Assembly (NCBI RefSeq): GCF_011799805.1
Contig: NZ_WXUB01000005.1
Location: 310,001 to 374,000 of the forward strand
DNA length: 64,000 nt
Reading direction: 5' to 3'
DNA from: Maribellus sediminis
Lineage (GTDB): Bacteria; Bacteroidota; Bacteroidia; Bacteroidales; Prolixibacteraceae
Shown: positions 56,660 through 64,000 of the stretch, one piece after another
Layout of the letters: each line of letters opens with the position of its first letter
Numbering within the stretch: position 1 is the stretch's first letter
Notes under the pieces: model-generated
Databases searched by the model: none
What the model was told of the DNA's origin: nothing
Seen by the model: only the letters and a program-made list of their open reading frames with translations
Program-made: the position numbers and the translations under genes

Positions 56660-58939
56660 TTAGTTCTTTTGGGTTAATTGAATGTTTTCTCCTGGCTTAG
56701 TATTGATATAGATGATGTTGTCTTTTACTGAATATTCCCGATTGACCTTGAAATCGCCTTTAAAAGGATTCGCAATAGCTAAAATTCCACCTTTTTCTGA
56801 GGTAATGCTGACATTATCTGTTCTTCCGTCTTTCAGTTCTGCAGACACAACAAATGCTCCGTTGGCTCTTAATTTGGTGAAGCTGGCTGTTTCCCAGTCA
56901 GCAGGAATAGCCGGAAATACTCCAATAACTCCTGTGTGACTTTGCAGCAACATTTCCTGAATACCCGAGGCAAAGGCAAAATTTCCTTCGAGCGTAAACG
57001 GACGATAAGTAAAGTTAGAATGTCCGGCTTTGCACTGGTCGCCATTCAGGTGAAATGAATTTTTTGAGCAGAAGCATTCAGCAAAAGTGCGCAATGCCTC
57101 GGCTGCTTTTTCGCCGTCGAAGGCCCGGGCATAAAGGTTACCCTGCCAGCTAAACGAATAGCCAACCCATGCTGAAGAGCCTTGTTCCGCCAGGTTTTTG
57201 AGTGTATTTTCAATTTTTGTTTTATCTGCTTCTCCGTTAGAAATATCTACCAAACCTAACGGATGAAAGGCCATCAGGTGAGAAAAATGCCTGTGCGACT
57301 GATCATATGGGAAGCCCGGAGCAAACATAAAGCCCGTTTCCGGATCGATGGCATAATCCGGCCAAAGTTCCAATTCTTTTTTCCACCTTTCAGCATCCTC
57401 CTTCAAACCAAGTTCGAGAGCACATTCCTGCGCTTTTGAAAAAGTCCAGCGGATGAGTGCCAGATCGAAATTGGTGGTTTCAGGAAACCAGGCTTTTGCC
57501 GAGTTATTGTAAATCTCGGGGCTTGAACTCATCCTAAGTTTATGACTCCCTGATTCAGAAGTTACCGCTATGTTTTCGAAAAAGGTGGCAACGTCTTTTA
57601 GCCATGGATAGGTTCGTGTTTCCAGAAAATCCCTGTCCATACTGTATCGCCAGTGTTGGTAGAAATTGTGTCCCAGCCAGGCAGCAACAGTTTGTCCCAT
57701 CGAATACTGAATCCAGCCACCCATAGCTTCTCCATCCAGTGTGGTAACTCCGGGAACATTCAAGCCTTCAACCTCAAAATAATCGCGTGTATACTTTTTA
57801 AACGCCGGGCGGTTATTCCATAACCAGTCAACAAATCCTTTTTCCAGCTGAAGCTGGTTGCCTGCGTACGAAGGCCAGTAACTTAATTGGGTGTTCAGGT
57901 CGTGGTGGAAATCGCCTTTCCATGGCGGTATCTGGCCATTGTCCGCGGTCCACACAGCCTGCAACGAAATAGGAGGGGTGTTTTCGCGGGCGGCGGCTCC
58001 AAACTTGTACATTTCGAGGAAATACTGCTTTTCCAAAAGCGGATCGGGGATGATGATCGAAGAATGTGCCCAGTAATTCTTCCACCAGGCAAGGTGTTGT
58101 TTAAATGATTGGTCGAAACCTTTTGACCGTTCATTTGATACGAGTTCGGTTGCCGGAACGCTTATTTGATTGTGATCCTTCTGAGATGAAATCGACCAGC
58201 ATCCTTCCAGTACCTTTCCTTTGTTTTGCCATTCAACATGCACCTCGTACGTAAATTCGTTCCATCCTTTCTGTTGGTAGGTTATGCTGTTGGCCTCATT
58301 TTTTATTGTACCTGCGGGGTATCCTAATTGACTAAGCGATTGTTTTCCCTGCTCTTTTTCCTTTTCTCCCTGGTAATCGGGGGCGATCAGTTCGGTAGTT
58401 AATTCTTCCGGAATATTTTCGAAACAGTACCATCCGATTGATTGATCGGCCTGAATAAAAGTTTTAAGTATGGCACCATTTTCCCACTCAACGGTGCTGC
58501 TGGCCGTTGCCAGATCAAGTGTTACCTGTTTTACTTCTCCCAGCCTTTCAACGTCGAATTCGAGTGCCGCTGCCGGAATTTTGGTCGGTGCCGCATAATC
58601 ATTCGACGGGCGGTCGAACTCTTTATGCACGGTTTGATAATCTCCCGATTTCCAGTATTTATATACATCATTGAATTTCCATTCGTCGAAGTTGATGTTT
58701 TCTTTTGGGCGCAGATCCCAAAGATCGGCCCGGTCGAGCGATATGCGAAGTTTTCCGTCTTTTTCCCAAATCAGGCAGCCCAGCATACCGTTACCAAGCG
58801 GAACGGCTTCATCCCACTTATCGGCAAGCTGATCGAAAACTAAATTGTGTTGTTCCGATGGCATATTTTGACTCCGTGTGGTAATGGCTATTGTGGATAA
58901 GAAGGAAACTAATAAAATGGTGAGGAATTTATTCTTCAT
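56660..58939 (-). CDS. GH95-type glycoside hydrolase
   Basis: This 759-residue secreted protein has a signal peptide (to about 23), an N-terminal beta-supersandwich (WDEAVPLGNGMLGCLIWEKDG, LSLDRADLWD-like ISLDRADLWD) and an (alpha/alpha)6 barrel with GDFHHDLNTQLSYWPSYAGN, a clear GH95 signature, and later SSAWVGYSFSWQGNLYARAF. GH95 members are inverting alpha-L-fucosidases or alpha-L-galactosidases. Which sugar is removed is not decidable here. It is first of the minus-strand block of four genes (GH95, sulfatase, GH2, GH2). Confidence 0.87.
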   Translation of the reverse strand: MKNKFLTILLVSFLSTIAITTRSQNMPSEQHNLVFDQLADKWDEAVPLGNGMLGCLIWEKDGKLRISLDRADLWDLRPKENINFDEWKFNDVYKYWKSGDYQTVHKEFDRPSNDYAAPTKIPAAALEFDVERLGEVKQVTLDLATASSTVEWENGAILKTFIQADQSIGWYCFENIPEELTTELIAPDYQGEKEKEQGKQSLSQLGYPAGTIKNEANSITYQQKGWNEFTYEVHVEWQNKGKVLEGCWSISSQKDHNQISVPATELVSNERSKGFDQSFKQHLAWWKNYWAHSSIIIPDPLLEKQYFLEMYKFGAAARENTPPISLQAVWTADNGQIPPWKGDFHHDLNTQLSYWPSYAGNQLQLEKGFVDWLWNNRPAFKKYTRDYFEVEGLNVPGVTTLDGEAMGGWIQYSMGQTVAAWLGHNFYQHWRYSMDRDFLETRTYPWLKDVATFFENIAVTSESGSHKLRMSSSPEIYNNSAKAWFPETTNFDLALIRWTFSKAQECALELGLKEDAERWKKELELWPDYAIDPETGFMFAPGFPYDQSHRHFSHLMAFHPLGLVDISNGEADKTKIENTLKNLAEQGSSAWVGYSFSWQGNLYARAFDGEKAAEALRTFAECFCSKNSFHLNGDQCKAGHSNFTYRPFTLEGNFAFASGIQEMLLQSHTGVIGVFPAIPADWETASFTKLRANGAFVVSAELKDGRTDNVSITSEKGGILAIANPFKGDFKVNREYSVKDNIIYINTKPGENIQLTQKN

Positions 58940-59250
58940 TTCGTTTTACTGATTATTAGATGCTCAAAATATTTGATATTGATTGGACGAATGTAAGCAT
59001 CTGCTTGCTTTCTTTCAATGGATAATTTAATTATTCTATGTACAATATTATTCTGATGATCGGATTTTATTATTATTTGTAAGATGTTTTTAAGACTTGT
59101 GAATTAGTTTTTTAGTATTATAGTTTTGGTTGAATTAACAATAAGTGAGAGTTGCTTAAATGGATAATACTGTTTAATTTAATAAAATTAAAAACTCTGA
59201 TAAGCCAAAGGCAACCGAACAGATATTCCCTTTCTTTTGTGGGTGATTGT
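58940..59250. other. AT-rich spacer with an orphan promoter-like site
   Basis: No gene is supported. On the plus strand TTG (59097-59099) and TAGTTTTG (59121-59128) are 21 bases apart, fitting the Bacteroidota promoter, but only a broken gene remnant follows. Confidence 0.35.
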
Positions 59251-59254
59251 ATCA

Positions 59255-59426
59255 CCGGTTGTGCACTGGACCACGCTTCTCTTTATTCTGAAAATTACAG
59301 GAAGTAATATATGGTTCATGACGACGGCATGCCGTCGGGTGGAAAAACCTGTTTATGCTGTATGAAGCTATGGAGCTGGTATACAATGAAGACGGCAGTA
59401 TTCAAAACATGGAAGATCAGGTGTAA
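59255..59426 (+). pseudogene. Frameshifted 3' remnant of a GH43-like glycosidase gene
   Basis: Pieces in different plus frames read DHASLYSENYRK, stop, YMVHDDGMPSGGK, then after a shift NLFMLYEAMELVYNEDGSIQ and a stop at 59424-59426. Together they resemble the end of a GH43-type five-bladed propeller (GHASx...YYMVYH...GG...R...LxYNEDGTI). At least two frameshifts and one stop make it non-functional. It lies directly before the mobile element. The family assignment rests on a short stretch and is tentative. Confidence 0.5.
59322..59337. repeat. Perfect 16-base palindrome
   Basis: CGACGGCATGCCGTCG is a perfect palindrome inside the GH43-like remnant. It could be chance within coding sequence. 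Confidence 0.4.
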
Positions 59427-59458
59427 TTTGCTTTTTATACCAACACTAAATGAAGAAC

Positions 59459-59493
59459 AAAAGGCTGCAGTCTTGTTAAAGATGCAGCCTTTT
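59459..59493 (+). terminator. Terminator upstream of the mobile element
   Basis: AAAAGGCTGCA and TGCAGCCTTTT form a perfect 11-base stem around 13 bases, with a T run. It lies 30 bases after the broken gene's stop and probably belonged to that gene. Confidence 0.85.
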
Positions 59494-59616
59494 TGTTTGG
59501 TGATCCCCACGGAATTAAAACCTTATAGTTGATGAGATAAGATAAAGTAAGCTGTATGCCGCTTGTAGCAGTGTTTTATGCATTTGAGAAAAAGTAAGTA
59601 TCTAATAAAAATAAGT

Positions 59617-59640
59617 AAATGTTGTTACAAATGTTGTTAC
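59617..59640 (+). repeat. Tandem 12-base direct repeat before the integrase
   Basis: AAATGTTGTTAC occurs twice head to tail, followed by a partial third AATGT. It ends 37 bases before the integrase ATG and may be a recombinase or regulator binding site, or lie near the attachment site. Confidence 0.6.
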
Positions 59641-59677
59641 AATGTCTATCTTAGTCGTGTAAATTAAAACTTAAAAC

Positions 59678-60970
59678 ATGGCAACCATTCGGTTAATGCT
59701 TTCGGGTAACTCCATTGTAGCACGTTTAACGGTCGGACGAGAAGCGAACTTTAGAAAAAGTACTGGTTATAAGGTCGAAGATTCTAACGACTGGATTAAA
59801 AGCTCGCAGACTATTTCAGCAGGTCGTGATAAGACAAAACGCGAACTTAAAAACAACGTGGATACTTTAAAAACATTACTTAATAAGCGGTTGCTTAACG
59901 AAGTTAATCCTGACGCTAAGTGGTTAGCCGATAACATTGCTGAAATCACAGGAAGAAAGAAGGCTACAGATGAAACTGTTTTGACGAACTATTTTGACTT
60001 GTTTATTGAAAAAGCGGGGAATAGAAAGGGCCGAAATGGGAAAGCGGTTTCAACAGGTAGAAAAAGACACTATGCTACTGCAAAAAACAAGGTTCTAATT
60101 TTTGACAATCACATAAAGCAAAAAACCCACATCAAAGATGTTGGAAAAGTATGGGGAGAGAGATTTATTGCATATTTAGAAAAGGAGCAGAGATTATCAA
60201 AAAGCACTATCGGAAATATGCTTAAAGTTGTTAAAGCTGTTTGCAATGAGGCAGCCCTATCCGGTTTCGAAGTTAATCCAACTTTAAAACATGTTTCAGT
60301 AATTCGCGAAGAAACCAAATTCGTTTATTTGAGCTTTAAAGAACTGGATAAAATCGAAGCAAAGGAATTGAAGCAAGACTATTTAGACAATGCTCGTGAT
60401 TGGCTGTTAATTGGCTGTAATATCGGACAACGAGTAAGTGACTTGCTTGACCTTACTGCGGATAGTATCAAACAAGTTGGTGGAATCGATGTGATCGAGC
60501 TACAGCAGAAGAAAACAGGGGAACTTGTTTCTATCCCTATTTCAGATACAGTTCAAAGGATTATTGATAAGCATTCGGGCTTTCCCCGATGTATTTCGGC
60601 ACAGAAGTTTAATACATATATCAAAAAAGTAGTTGAACTTACTGGAATTAAAGAAAAGGTTGAAGGAACTAAGCTCGATAATGTGGGTACCGAAAAAAAT
60701 CCGATATATCGAAAAGTGTCGGGAAGGTTTGAAAAACATGAGTTAGTTACTTCTCACATATGTAGGAGATCATTTGCATCCAATTACTATGAAACGGAGA
60801 TGCCTACGGAGTTAATAATGGCGATTACAGGTCACAAGACAGAAACTCAATTCAGAGAATATATCGGGCTTCCACCTCGTTCACATATCGGAAGAACATT
60901 TGACTATATGAAGCAGATTGAGCAGAAGCGGAAAAAGGAACCTGTTATGAATGTTAAAAGAGCTATGTAG
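59678..60970 (+). CDS. Tyrosine recombinase (integrase) of a mobile element
   Basis: This 430-residue enzyme would integrate and excise the element. It has an N-terminal arm-binding part (about 1-95), a SAM-like core-binding domain (about 100-210) and a catalytic domain with Arg252 (NIGQRVSDLL), Lys279 (QQKKTGEL), His360-x-x-Arg363 (SHICRRSF), His386 (ITGHKTET) and nucleophile Tyr395 (FREYIG). All catalytic residues are present, so it is likely active. It opens a string of plus-strand genes; the next begins right at its stop. Base composition looks more AT-rich than the left flank. Confidence 0.92.
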   Translation: MATIRLMLSGNSIVARLTVGREANFRKSTGYKVEDSNDWIKSSQTISAGRDKTKRELKNNVDTLKTLLNKRLLNEVNPDAKWLADNIAEITGRKKATDETVLTNYFDLFIEKAGNRKGRNGKAVSTGRKRHYATAKNKVLIFDNHIKQKTHIKDVGKVWGERFIAYLEKEQRLSKSTIGNMLKVVKAVCNEAALSGFEVNPTLKHVSVIREETKFVYLSFKELDKIEAKELKQDYLDNARDWLLIGCNIGQRVSDLLDLTADSIKQVGGIDVIELQQKKTGELVSIPISDTVQRIIDKHSGFPRCISAQKFNTYIKKVVELTGIKEKVEGTKLDNVGTEKNPIYRKVSGRFEKHELVTSHICRRSFASNYYETEMPTELIMAITGHKTETQFREYIGLPPRSHIGRTFDYMKQIEQKRKKEPVMNVKRAM

Positions 60971-60971
60971 T

Positions 60972-61646
60972 ATGGGATTTATAGCGAAAGCCAACAATTT
61001 TTTCATGCAACTCCAATATGACTTCGCAATTTCTGATGGATTCTATGAGGTTGAATTAGGATTTCAGAAAGCTTACCAACCTACTCCTGAGCAGTTTGTT
61101 GAGATAATCGAAAAGTACGGAATTGATTATCCATTTCTTGCGGGAGCAAAGATTGTCGAATTAAAGAATTTAGCAAAGAAAGATGGTTTTACAAATCAGG
61201 AAGCCATTAATCTGTTTAATGAGCTTAAGACAACTTACTGGACGGCAAATGGAGTAGTTCAACTTTATAGCCCCTCTGGGGTAGATGTATTACGATATCT
61301 ACAAGAAACTCGTCAAGATATATTTGAGCAACTTGTAGAATCGTTCGGAAGAAAGGGAGCTAAGATAGAACTTCGTCATGTAAAGCTGTTCTGCGAACTA
61401 TGTAACGCTTCTGGTTTGGTAAGTCTTAATGATTTTAGTTCAGTTGAGAAATATTGTGAATTCGTGCTGCAGAAATACAATATTGATTTTACCATAAGGC
61501 GAGTTAAATATTTTGCGGAAAGGGTAAACGAGATAGACGATATTGGATTGGCGGAAGAAGTTAAGGAATTAATTCTCCCAAAAATTCCAGAACCTGATCG
61601 AATGAAAATTCAAGAAAAGATTAAACAAGCCGGCAACTTTATTTAG
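60972..61646 (+). CDS. Mobile-element protein, unknown
   Basis: This 224-residue protein (MGFIAKANNFFMQLQYDFA...) is mostly helical by composition, with no signal or membrane segment. No family is recognised. The frame has an earlier ATG at 60951 that overlaps the integrase by 20 bases; the ATG at 60972, one base after the integrase stop, is favoured as a coupled start. A terminator overlaps its stop, so it ends the integrase transcript. Confidence 0.65.
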   Translation: MGFIAKANNFFMQLQYDFAISDGFYEVELGFQKAYQPTPEQFVEIIEKYGIDYPFLAGAKIVELKNLAKKDGFTNQEAINLFNELKTTYWTANGVVQLYSPSGVDVLRYLQETRQDIFEQLVESFGRKGAKIELRHVKLFCELCNASGLVSLNDFSSVEKYCEFVLQKYNIDFTIRRVKYFAERVNEIDDIGLAEEVKELILPKIPEPDRMKIQEKIKQAGNFI

Positions 61647-61658
61647 CCGGTTTTTTTT
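61629..61658 (+). terminator. Terminator of the integrase unit
   Basis: CCGGC (61630-61634) pairs with GCCGG (61646-61650) and runs into eight T residues. The 3' arm begins at the last base of the stop codon of the unknown protein gene. Confidence 0.85.
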
Positions 61659-61741
61659 GTCTTTTTTTTGTCCCGGACATTCAAAAGGACACTTATCAAA
61701 GTGGGCTAAACTTGCTTGCAGAAACTACAAAAATTACGAAT

Positions 61742-61996
61742 ATGCAAGCAGTAACTATCGTTCAAATTACAATTGATGAACTCGAAGAAAGAATTAGTAA
61801 AGCAGTTCAGTCAAGTTTAAAAACTCCTAAAGAAGCAGAGGAGTTCATTCCACGAAAAGAGTTGGCCGCTAAACTCGGAGTAACACTACCTACCATTGAT
61901 CAATGGAGGCGCGAAGGCAGAATTAAAGCCTATGCGATTGACAGAAAAGTTTATTTCAAACGCTCCGAAATTGAACAGGCTATGAAGCCTGTTTAA
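61742..61996 (+). CDS. Excisionase-like helix-turn-helix protein
   Basis: This 84-residue protein has a coiled start (ITIDELEERISKAV) and a winged-helix MerR/Xis-type motif: EFIPRKELAAKLGVTLPTID, then WRREGRIKAYAIDRKVYFK. In Bacteroidota mobile elements such proteins act as excisionases or regulators near the integrase. The ATG at 61742 is taken over an upstream TTG because the family normally starts close to the DEL(E)ERI segment. Confidence 0.82.
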   Translation: MQAVTIVQITIDELEERISKAVQSSLKTPKEAEEFIPRKELAAKLGVTLPTIDQWRREGRIKAYAIDRKVYFKRSEIEQAMKPV

Positions 61997-62089
61997 TAGG
62001 GTTCTAATCCTTGCAGAACTAATAAAGTGTGTGTTAAGTACTTGGAGCATAGGTGTTATGCAAAGAGTGGTAACAACATTCTGTACAAC

Positions 62090-63349
62090 ATGAGCGTGGG
62101 CAACGAAAAATATAAGTATTCTCAACTGATTCCTTGGCGAATTTTCGAAGACATTCAAGAGATTGAAAATCATGTCAAGCCGAAAATAAAAGGTTATAAA
62201 CGGGAGTATCTTTTTGAAGTTATTTCATTAGTTGCCTCAAAAATCAGAAAAGAAGAAAATGGTGATGAATCAGGTCAACTGCAAATAAAATACCTTAAAG
62301 ATTTAGTGCCCCAAGGTCATCTCTATTTGTATGAACTGATTGACCTTGGTATAATAATTCGCACTGGTCGCTATTTGGTTGGAGATAGAAGCTTTAGTTA
62401 TAAGTTCTCTGAAAACTTCAATGGTAAGTACAAACGAATTGAACTTAGCAATATGAAGTTGTTAAGACGAATTGAGAAAGTCCATCAATCCAGTAGGCAA
62501 AAACTGAAATCTTCGACGAGAGGTAGGTCGGAACAGATTAAGAATTTACGGAAACTAAAAATAGAGGATGCGGTTTTCGATGAAATTGAAAGGTTGTATC
62601 CAGATGGAGAAAATCAAAAATATAACTATGCTTTGAGTGTGGCAGTAGGTATCAAAAACGGAGCAATCAGGTACAATGTCGACAAAACATCACAGAGATT
62701 TCATTCAAACGTCACGAATTTGCCAAGTGCATTGGTTCCATTCTTGCGAATAGATGGTAAAGAACTTTCAGAGGTTGATATTAAAAATTCACAACCGTTT
62801 CTAAGTTCCATCTTATTTACAAATCCATCAAAATTTTCTTTTCTCGCAGATGAAGAATTTGCAATGATTCTACAGTCTCTGCAAGTGAATGTTAGCGAGG
62901 ATGTTATGCGTTATCTTTCACTTGTAACGTCAGGACATATTTACGAGTTTGTTCAAGATGAGGCTGTGAAATACAACCTGGTTCTTGATAGAGATTCGGC
63001 TAAGTCGCATGTATTTAGATTTCTTTTCGGTGCGATTTACACTCCAAAACAACATGAAAAGAAAAGTGTGAATGAAATCTTCTATAATAATTTCCCAACC
63101 GTTTGCTCTGTCCTAACTCAGCTAAAGAAATGTCACTACAAGAGTCTTGCGATTTTCCTTCAAAGAATTGAATCATACCTAATGCTTGAAATTATCGGCA
63201 AGCGGATTGATTCGGAAATTGGAGTTTTTCTTACGAAGCATGATTCTATTCTTCTGACCGATAATGTTGAAGGTGCAAAAAAAATTGTAAACGAAGTTTT
63301 TTCTGACTTTCTGAGTATCACACCTAAGTTAAAAGTAAAGAAGGGATAG
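62090..63349 (+). CDS. Mobile-element protein with family A / T7-type polymerase-like motifs
   Basis: This 419-residue protein is unnamed in anything I can recall, but its C-terminal half carries what look like the polymerase palm and fingers motifs in order: RFHSNVTNLP (203-212), motif A-like SEVDIKNSQP (Asp230), motif B-like AKSHVFRFLFGAIY (Lys305, then Phe313-Gly314; the K-x7-aromatic-Gly spacing equals that of T7 RNA polymerase), and motif C-like TKHDSILL (His384-Asp385). The N-terminal 180 residues look like a helical DNA-binding part (QLKIKYLKDLV region). It may replicate or prime the element. The ATG at 62090 is used instead of a GTG at 62027. Catalytic competence is inferred, not shown. 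Confidence 0.6.
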   Translation: MSVGNEKYKYSQLIPWRIFEDIQEIENHVKPKIKGYKREYLFEVISLVASKIRKEENGDESGQLQIKYLKDLVPQGHLYLYELIDLGIIIRTGRYLVGDRSFSYKFSENFNGKYKRIELSNMKLLRRIEKVHQSSRQKLKSSTRGRSEQIKNLRKLKIEDAVFDEIERLYPDGENQKYNYALSVAVGIKNGAIRYNVDKTSQRFHSNVTNLPSALVPFLRIDGKELSEVDIKNSQPFLSSILFTNPSKFSFLADEEFAMILQSLQVNVSEDVMRYLSLVTSGHIYEFVQDEAVKYNLVLDRDSAKSHVFRFLFGAIYTPKQHEKKSVNEIFYNNFPTVCSVLTQLKKCHYKSLAIFLQRIESYLMLEIIGKRIDSEIGVFLTKHDSILLTDNVEGAKKIVNEVFSDFLSITPKLKVKKG

Positions 63350-63361
63350 GGAGGGAGGGGG
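63343..63361 (+). other. G-quadruplex motif over the polymerase-like gene's stop
   Basis: GGGATAGGGAGGGAGGGGG has four runs of three or more G with loops of 3, 1 and 1 bases, a canonical intramolecular quadruplex, in otherwise AT-rich sequence. Confidence 0.65.
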
Positions 63362-63438
63362 AGTATACTAACTAATATGAATCCACGAATCTTATAAATT
63401 ACTGATAATTAAACTCATAAATCAAAAATTACATAAAT

Positions 63439-63600
63439 ATGAAGACGGAAGAATTAGTTGAACTGGCTCGGTCAGATAGTTTTTACCACAAACAGACTGC
63501 AGTACTTGAAATGTATAAGCGTGGGTGGACGGTTAGCAAGATAATTGAAGAAACTGGAATACGGGAGTTTGAAATAAGGTACTTTTTAAGTTTAAATTGA
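63439..63600 (+). CDS. Small helix-turn-helix-like protein, unknown
   Basis: The 53-residue frame begins MKTEELVELARSDSFYHKQT and ends with a segment YKRGWTVSKIIEETGIREFE that fits a helix-turn-helix (resolvase- or sigma-like: turn at the Gly of ETGI). It lies on the plus strand, 89 bases after the polymerase-like gene. An A-rich leader precedes the ATG. No family is named. Confidence 0.5.
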   Translation: MKTEELVELARSDSFYHKQTAVLEMYKRGWTVSKIIEETGIREFEIRYFLSLN

Positions 63601-63765
63601 ATGCCTACCCGTTAATTGCCATTTTTGCCGATCTCTACCGTTAAAATAATTTTTAAATAGATTTCCTTGTTTAGTGCAATAATAAGCGTTTAAACGGCTA
63701 AAAATAGCGTGTGGCGGAAGCATAGAATATTTGATGTCTTGCGTGCTTTTTTGTAACCATTACGG
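63601..63765. other. Spacer in the mobile element
   Basis: Short AT-rich stretch between convergent genes. Two TACCGTTAAA/TTACGGTTAAA-like words occur (63638 and 63761), but no clear structure. Confidence 0.3.
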
Positions 63766-64000
63766 TTAAAGTAGATCTGCTCCTGTTTTACTTGATTCTG
63801 CTTCTTGTTTTTTTCGGGCTTGGTATTCTTGTTCTGCAATATCAGTACGGTTAATATTCAGTAATAGATTATATTCAACTCCGTTGCATCTTACAATTAC
63901 ATCTATATCCTTGTTCCCTAATTCCCAACTTGAACATGATGCTATGTCTCCTTTGTTTAACTCATTCCATTTTGGCAGACCTTTCTCGCTTTTAGGCTCT
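63766..64000 (-). CDS. Unknown protein, C-terminal 78 residues (gene continues past the window)
   Basis: The minus strand is open from the window edge to the stop TAA at 63766-63768. It encodes PKSEKGLPKWNELNKGDIAS, then VIVRCNGVEYNLLLNINRTD and a charged helical end rich in Gln, Lys and Glu. No family is recognised. Codon use and frame length support a real gene, and it converges with the plus-strand genes of the element. Confidence 0.55.
   Translation of the reverse strand, partial: EPKSEKGLPKWNELNKGDIASCSSWELGNKDIDVIVRCNGVEYNLLLNINRTDIAEQEYQARKKQEAESSKTGADLL

Noticed and set aside
59311-59532. 73-codon plus-strand open frame
   Set aside because: It is one of several frames through the broken GH43-like remnant and runs on through a terminator.

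Overview
The window comes from a member of the Bacteroidota, most likely an anaerobic or facultative marine or sediment type of the order Marinilabiliales. The lineage call is an inference from several signs: promoter boxes of the form TAnnTTTG with very short leaders (before queA, the Smr gene, rnpB and tRNA-Lys), many lipoproteins, a VTC plus DUF4956 pair, TamA/TamB, TlpA-type thioredoxin proteins, and a large stock of glycoside hydrolases and sulfatases.

Bases 1-13.8 kb hold housekeeping and envelope genes: an aminolipid acyltransferase cut by the window edge, YwbE, an ABC-F ATPase, an aldehyde dehydrogenase, queA, a Smr-domain protein, small membrane proteins, a TlpA-like protein and a DUF2339 protein. 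The genuine RNase P RNA gene (rnpB) lies at about 13.8-14.2 kb. A decayed partial copy of its 5' half sits 3.2 kb away, at about 10.58-10.70 kb, on the same strand.

Bases 14.8-20.9 kb hold a nucleotide-sugar epimerase and sulfate uptake and activation genes: an SLC13 permease, cysD and a cysN-cysC fusion. No sulfite-forming reductase is present. A repeat with inverted arms separates cysD from cysNC. A tRNA-Lys with a clear promoter and terminator follows at 21.2 kb.

Bases 21.5-42.7 kb hold a UROD-like protein, a VTC/DUF4956 pair, TamA and TamB, a YncE/phosphoesterase fusion, a large NPCBM-containing putative glycosidase, an outer-membrane operon, small lipoproteins and a formylglycine-generating enzyme (FGE). 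Decayed gene tails lie between them: a rhamnosidase-like tail at 22.8 kb and a HAD-phosphatase-like tail at 41.2 kb.

Bases 42.9-58.9 kb form a polysaccharide-degradation locus in two converging blocks. The plus strand carries a PQQ-type propeller, GH28, GH27 and a sulfatase. The minus strand carries GH95, a sulfatase and two GH2 enzymes. The blocks meet at a strong two-way terminator near 48.9 kb. Both sulfatases carry the C-x-P-x-R motif that the upstream FGE would mature. No SusC/SusD pair is visible.

From about 59.5 kb to the right edge lies an integrated mobile element: a tyrosine recombinase preceded by a tandem 12-bp repeat, an unknown protein, an excisionase-like helix-turn-helix protein, a protein carrying what look like motifs A, B and C of the family A / T7-type single-subunit polymerases, and small unknown genes. 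A frameshifted GH43-like remnant sits just outside its integrase end. The polymerase-like protein and the second RNase P RNA copy are the two observations most worth following up. A few coordinates between 10.4 and 13.1 kb may be off by one base.
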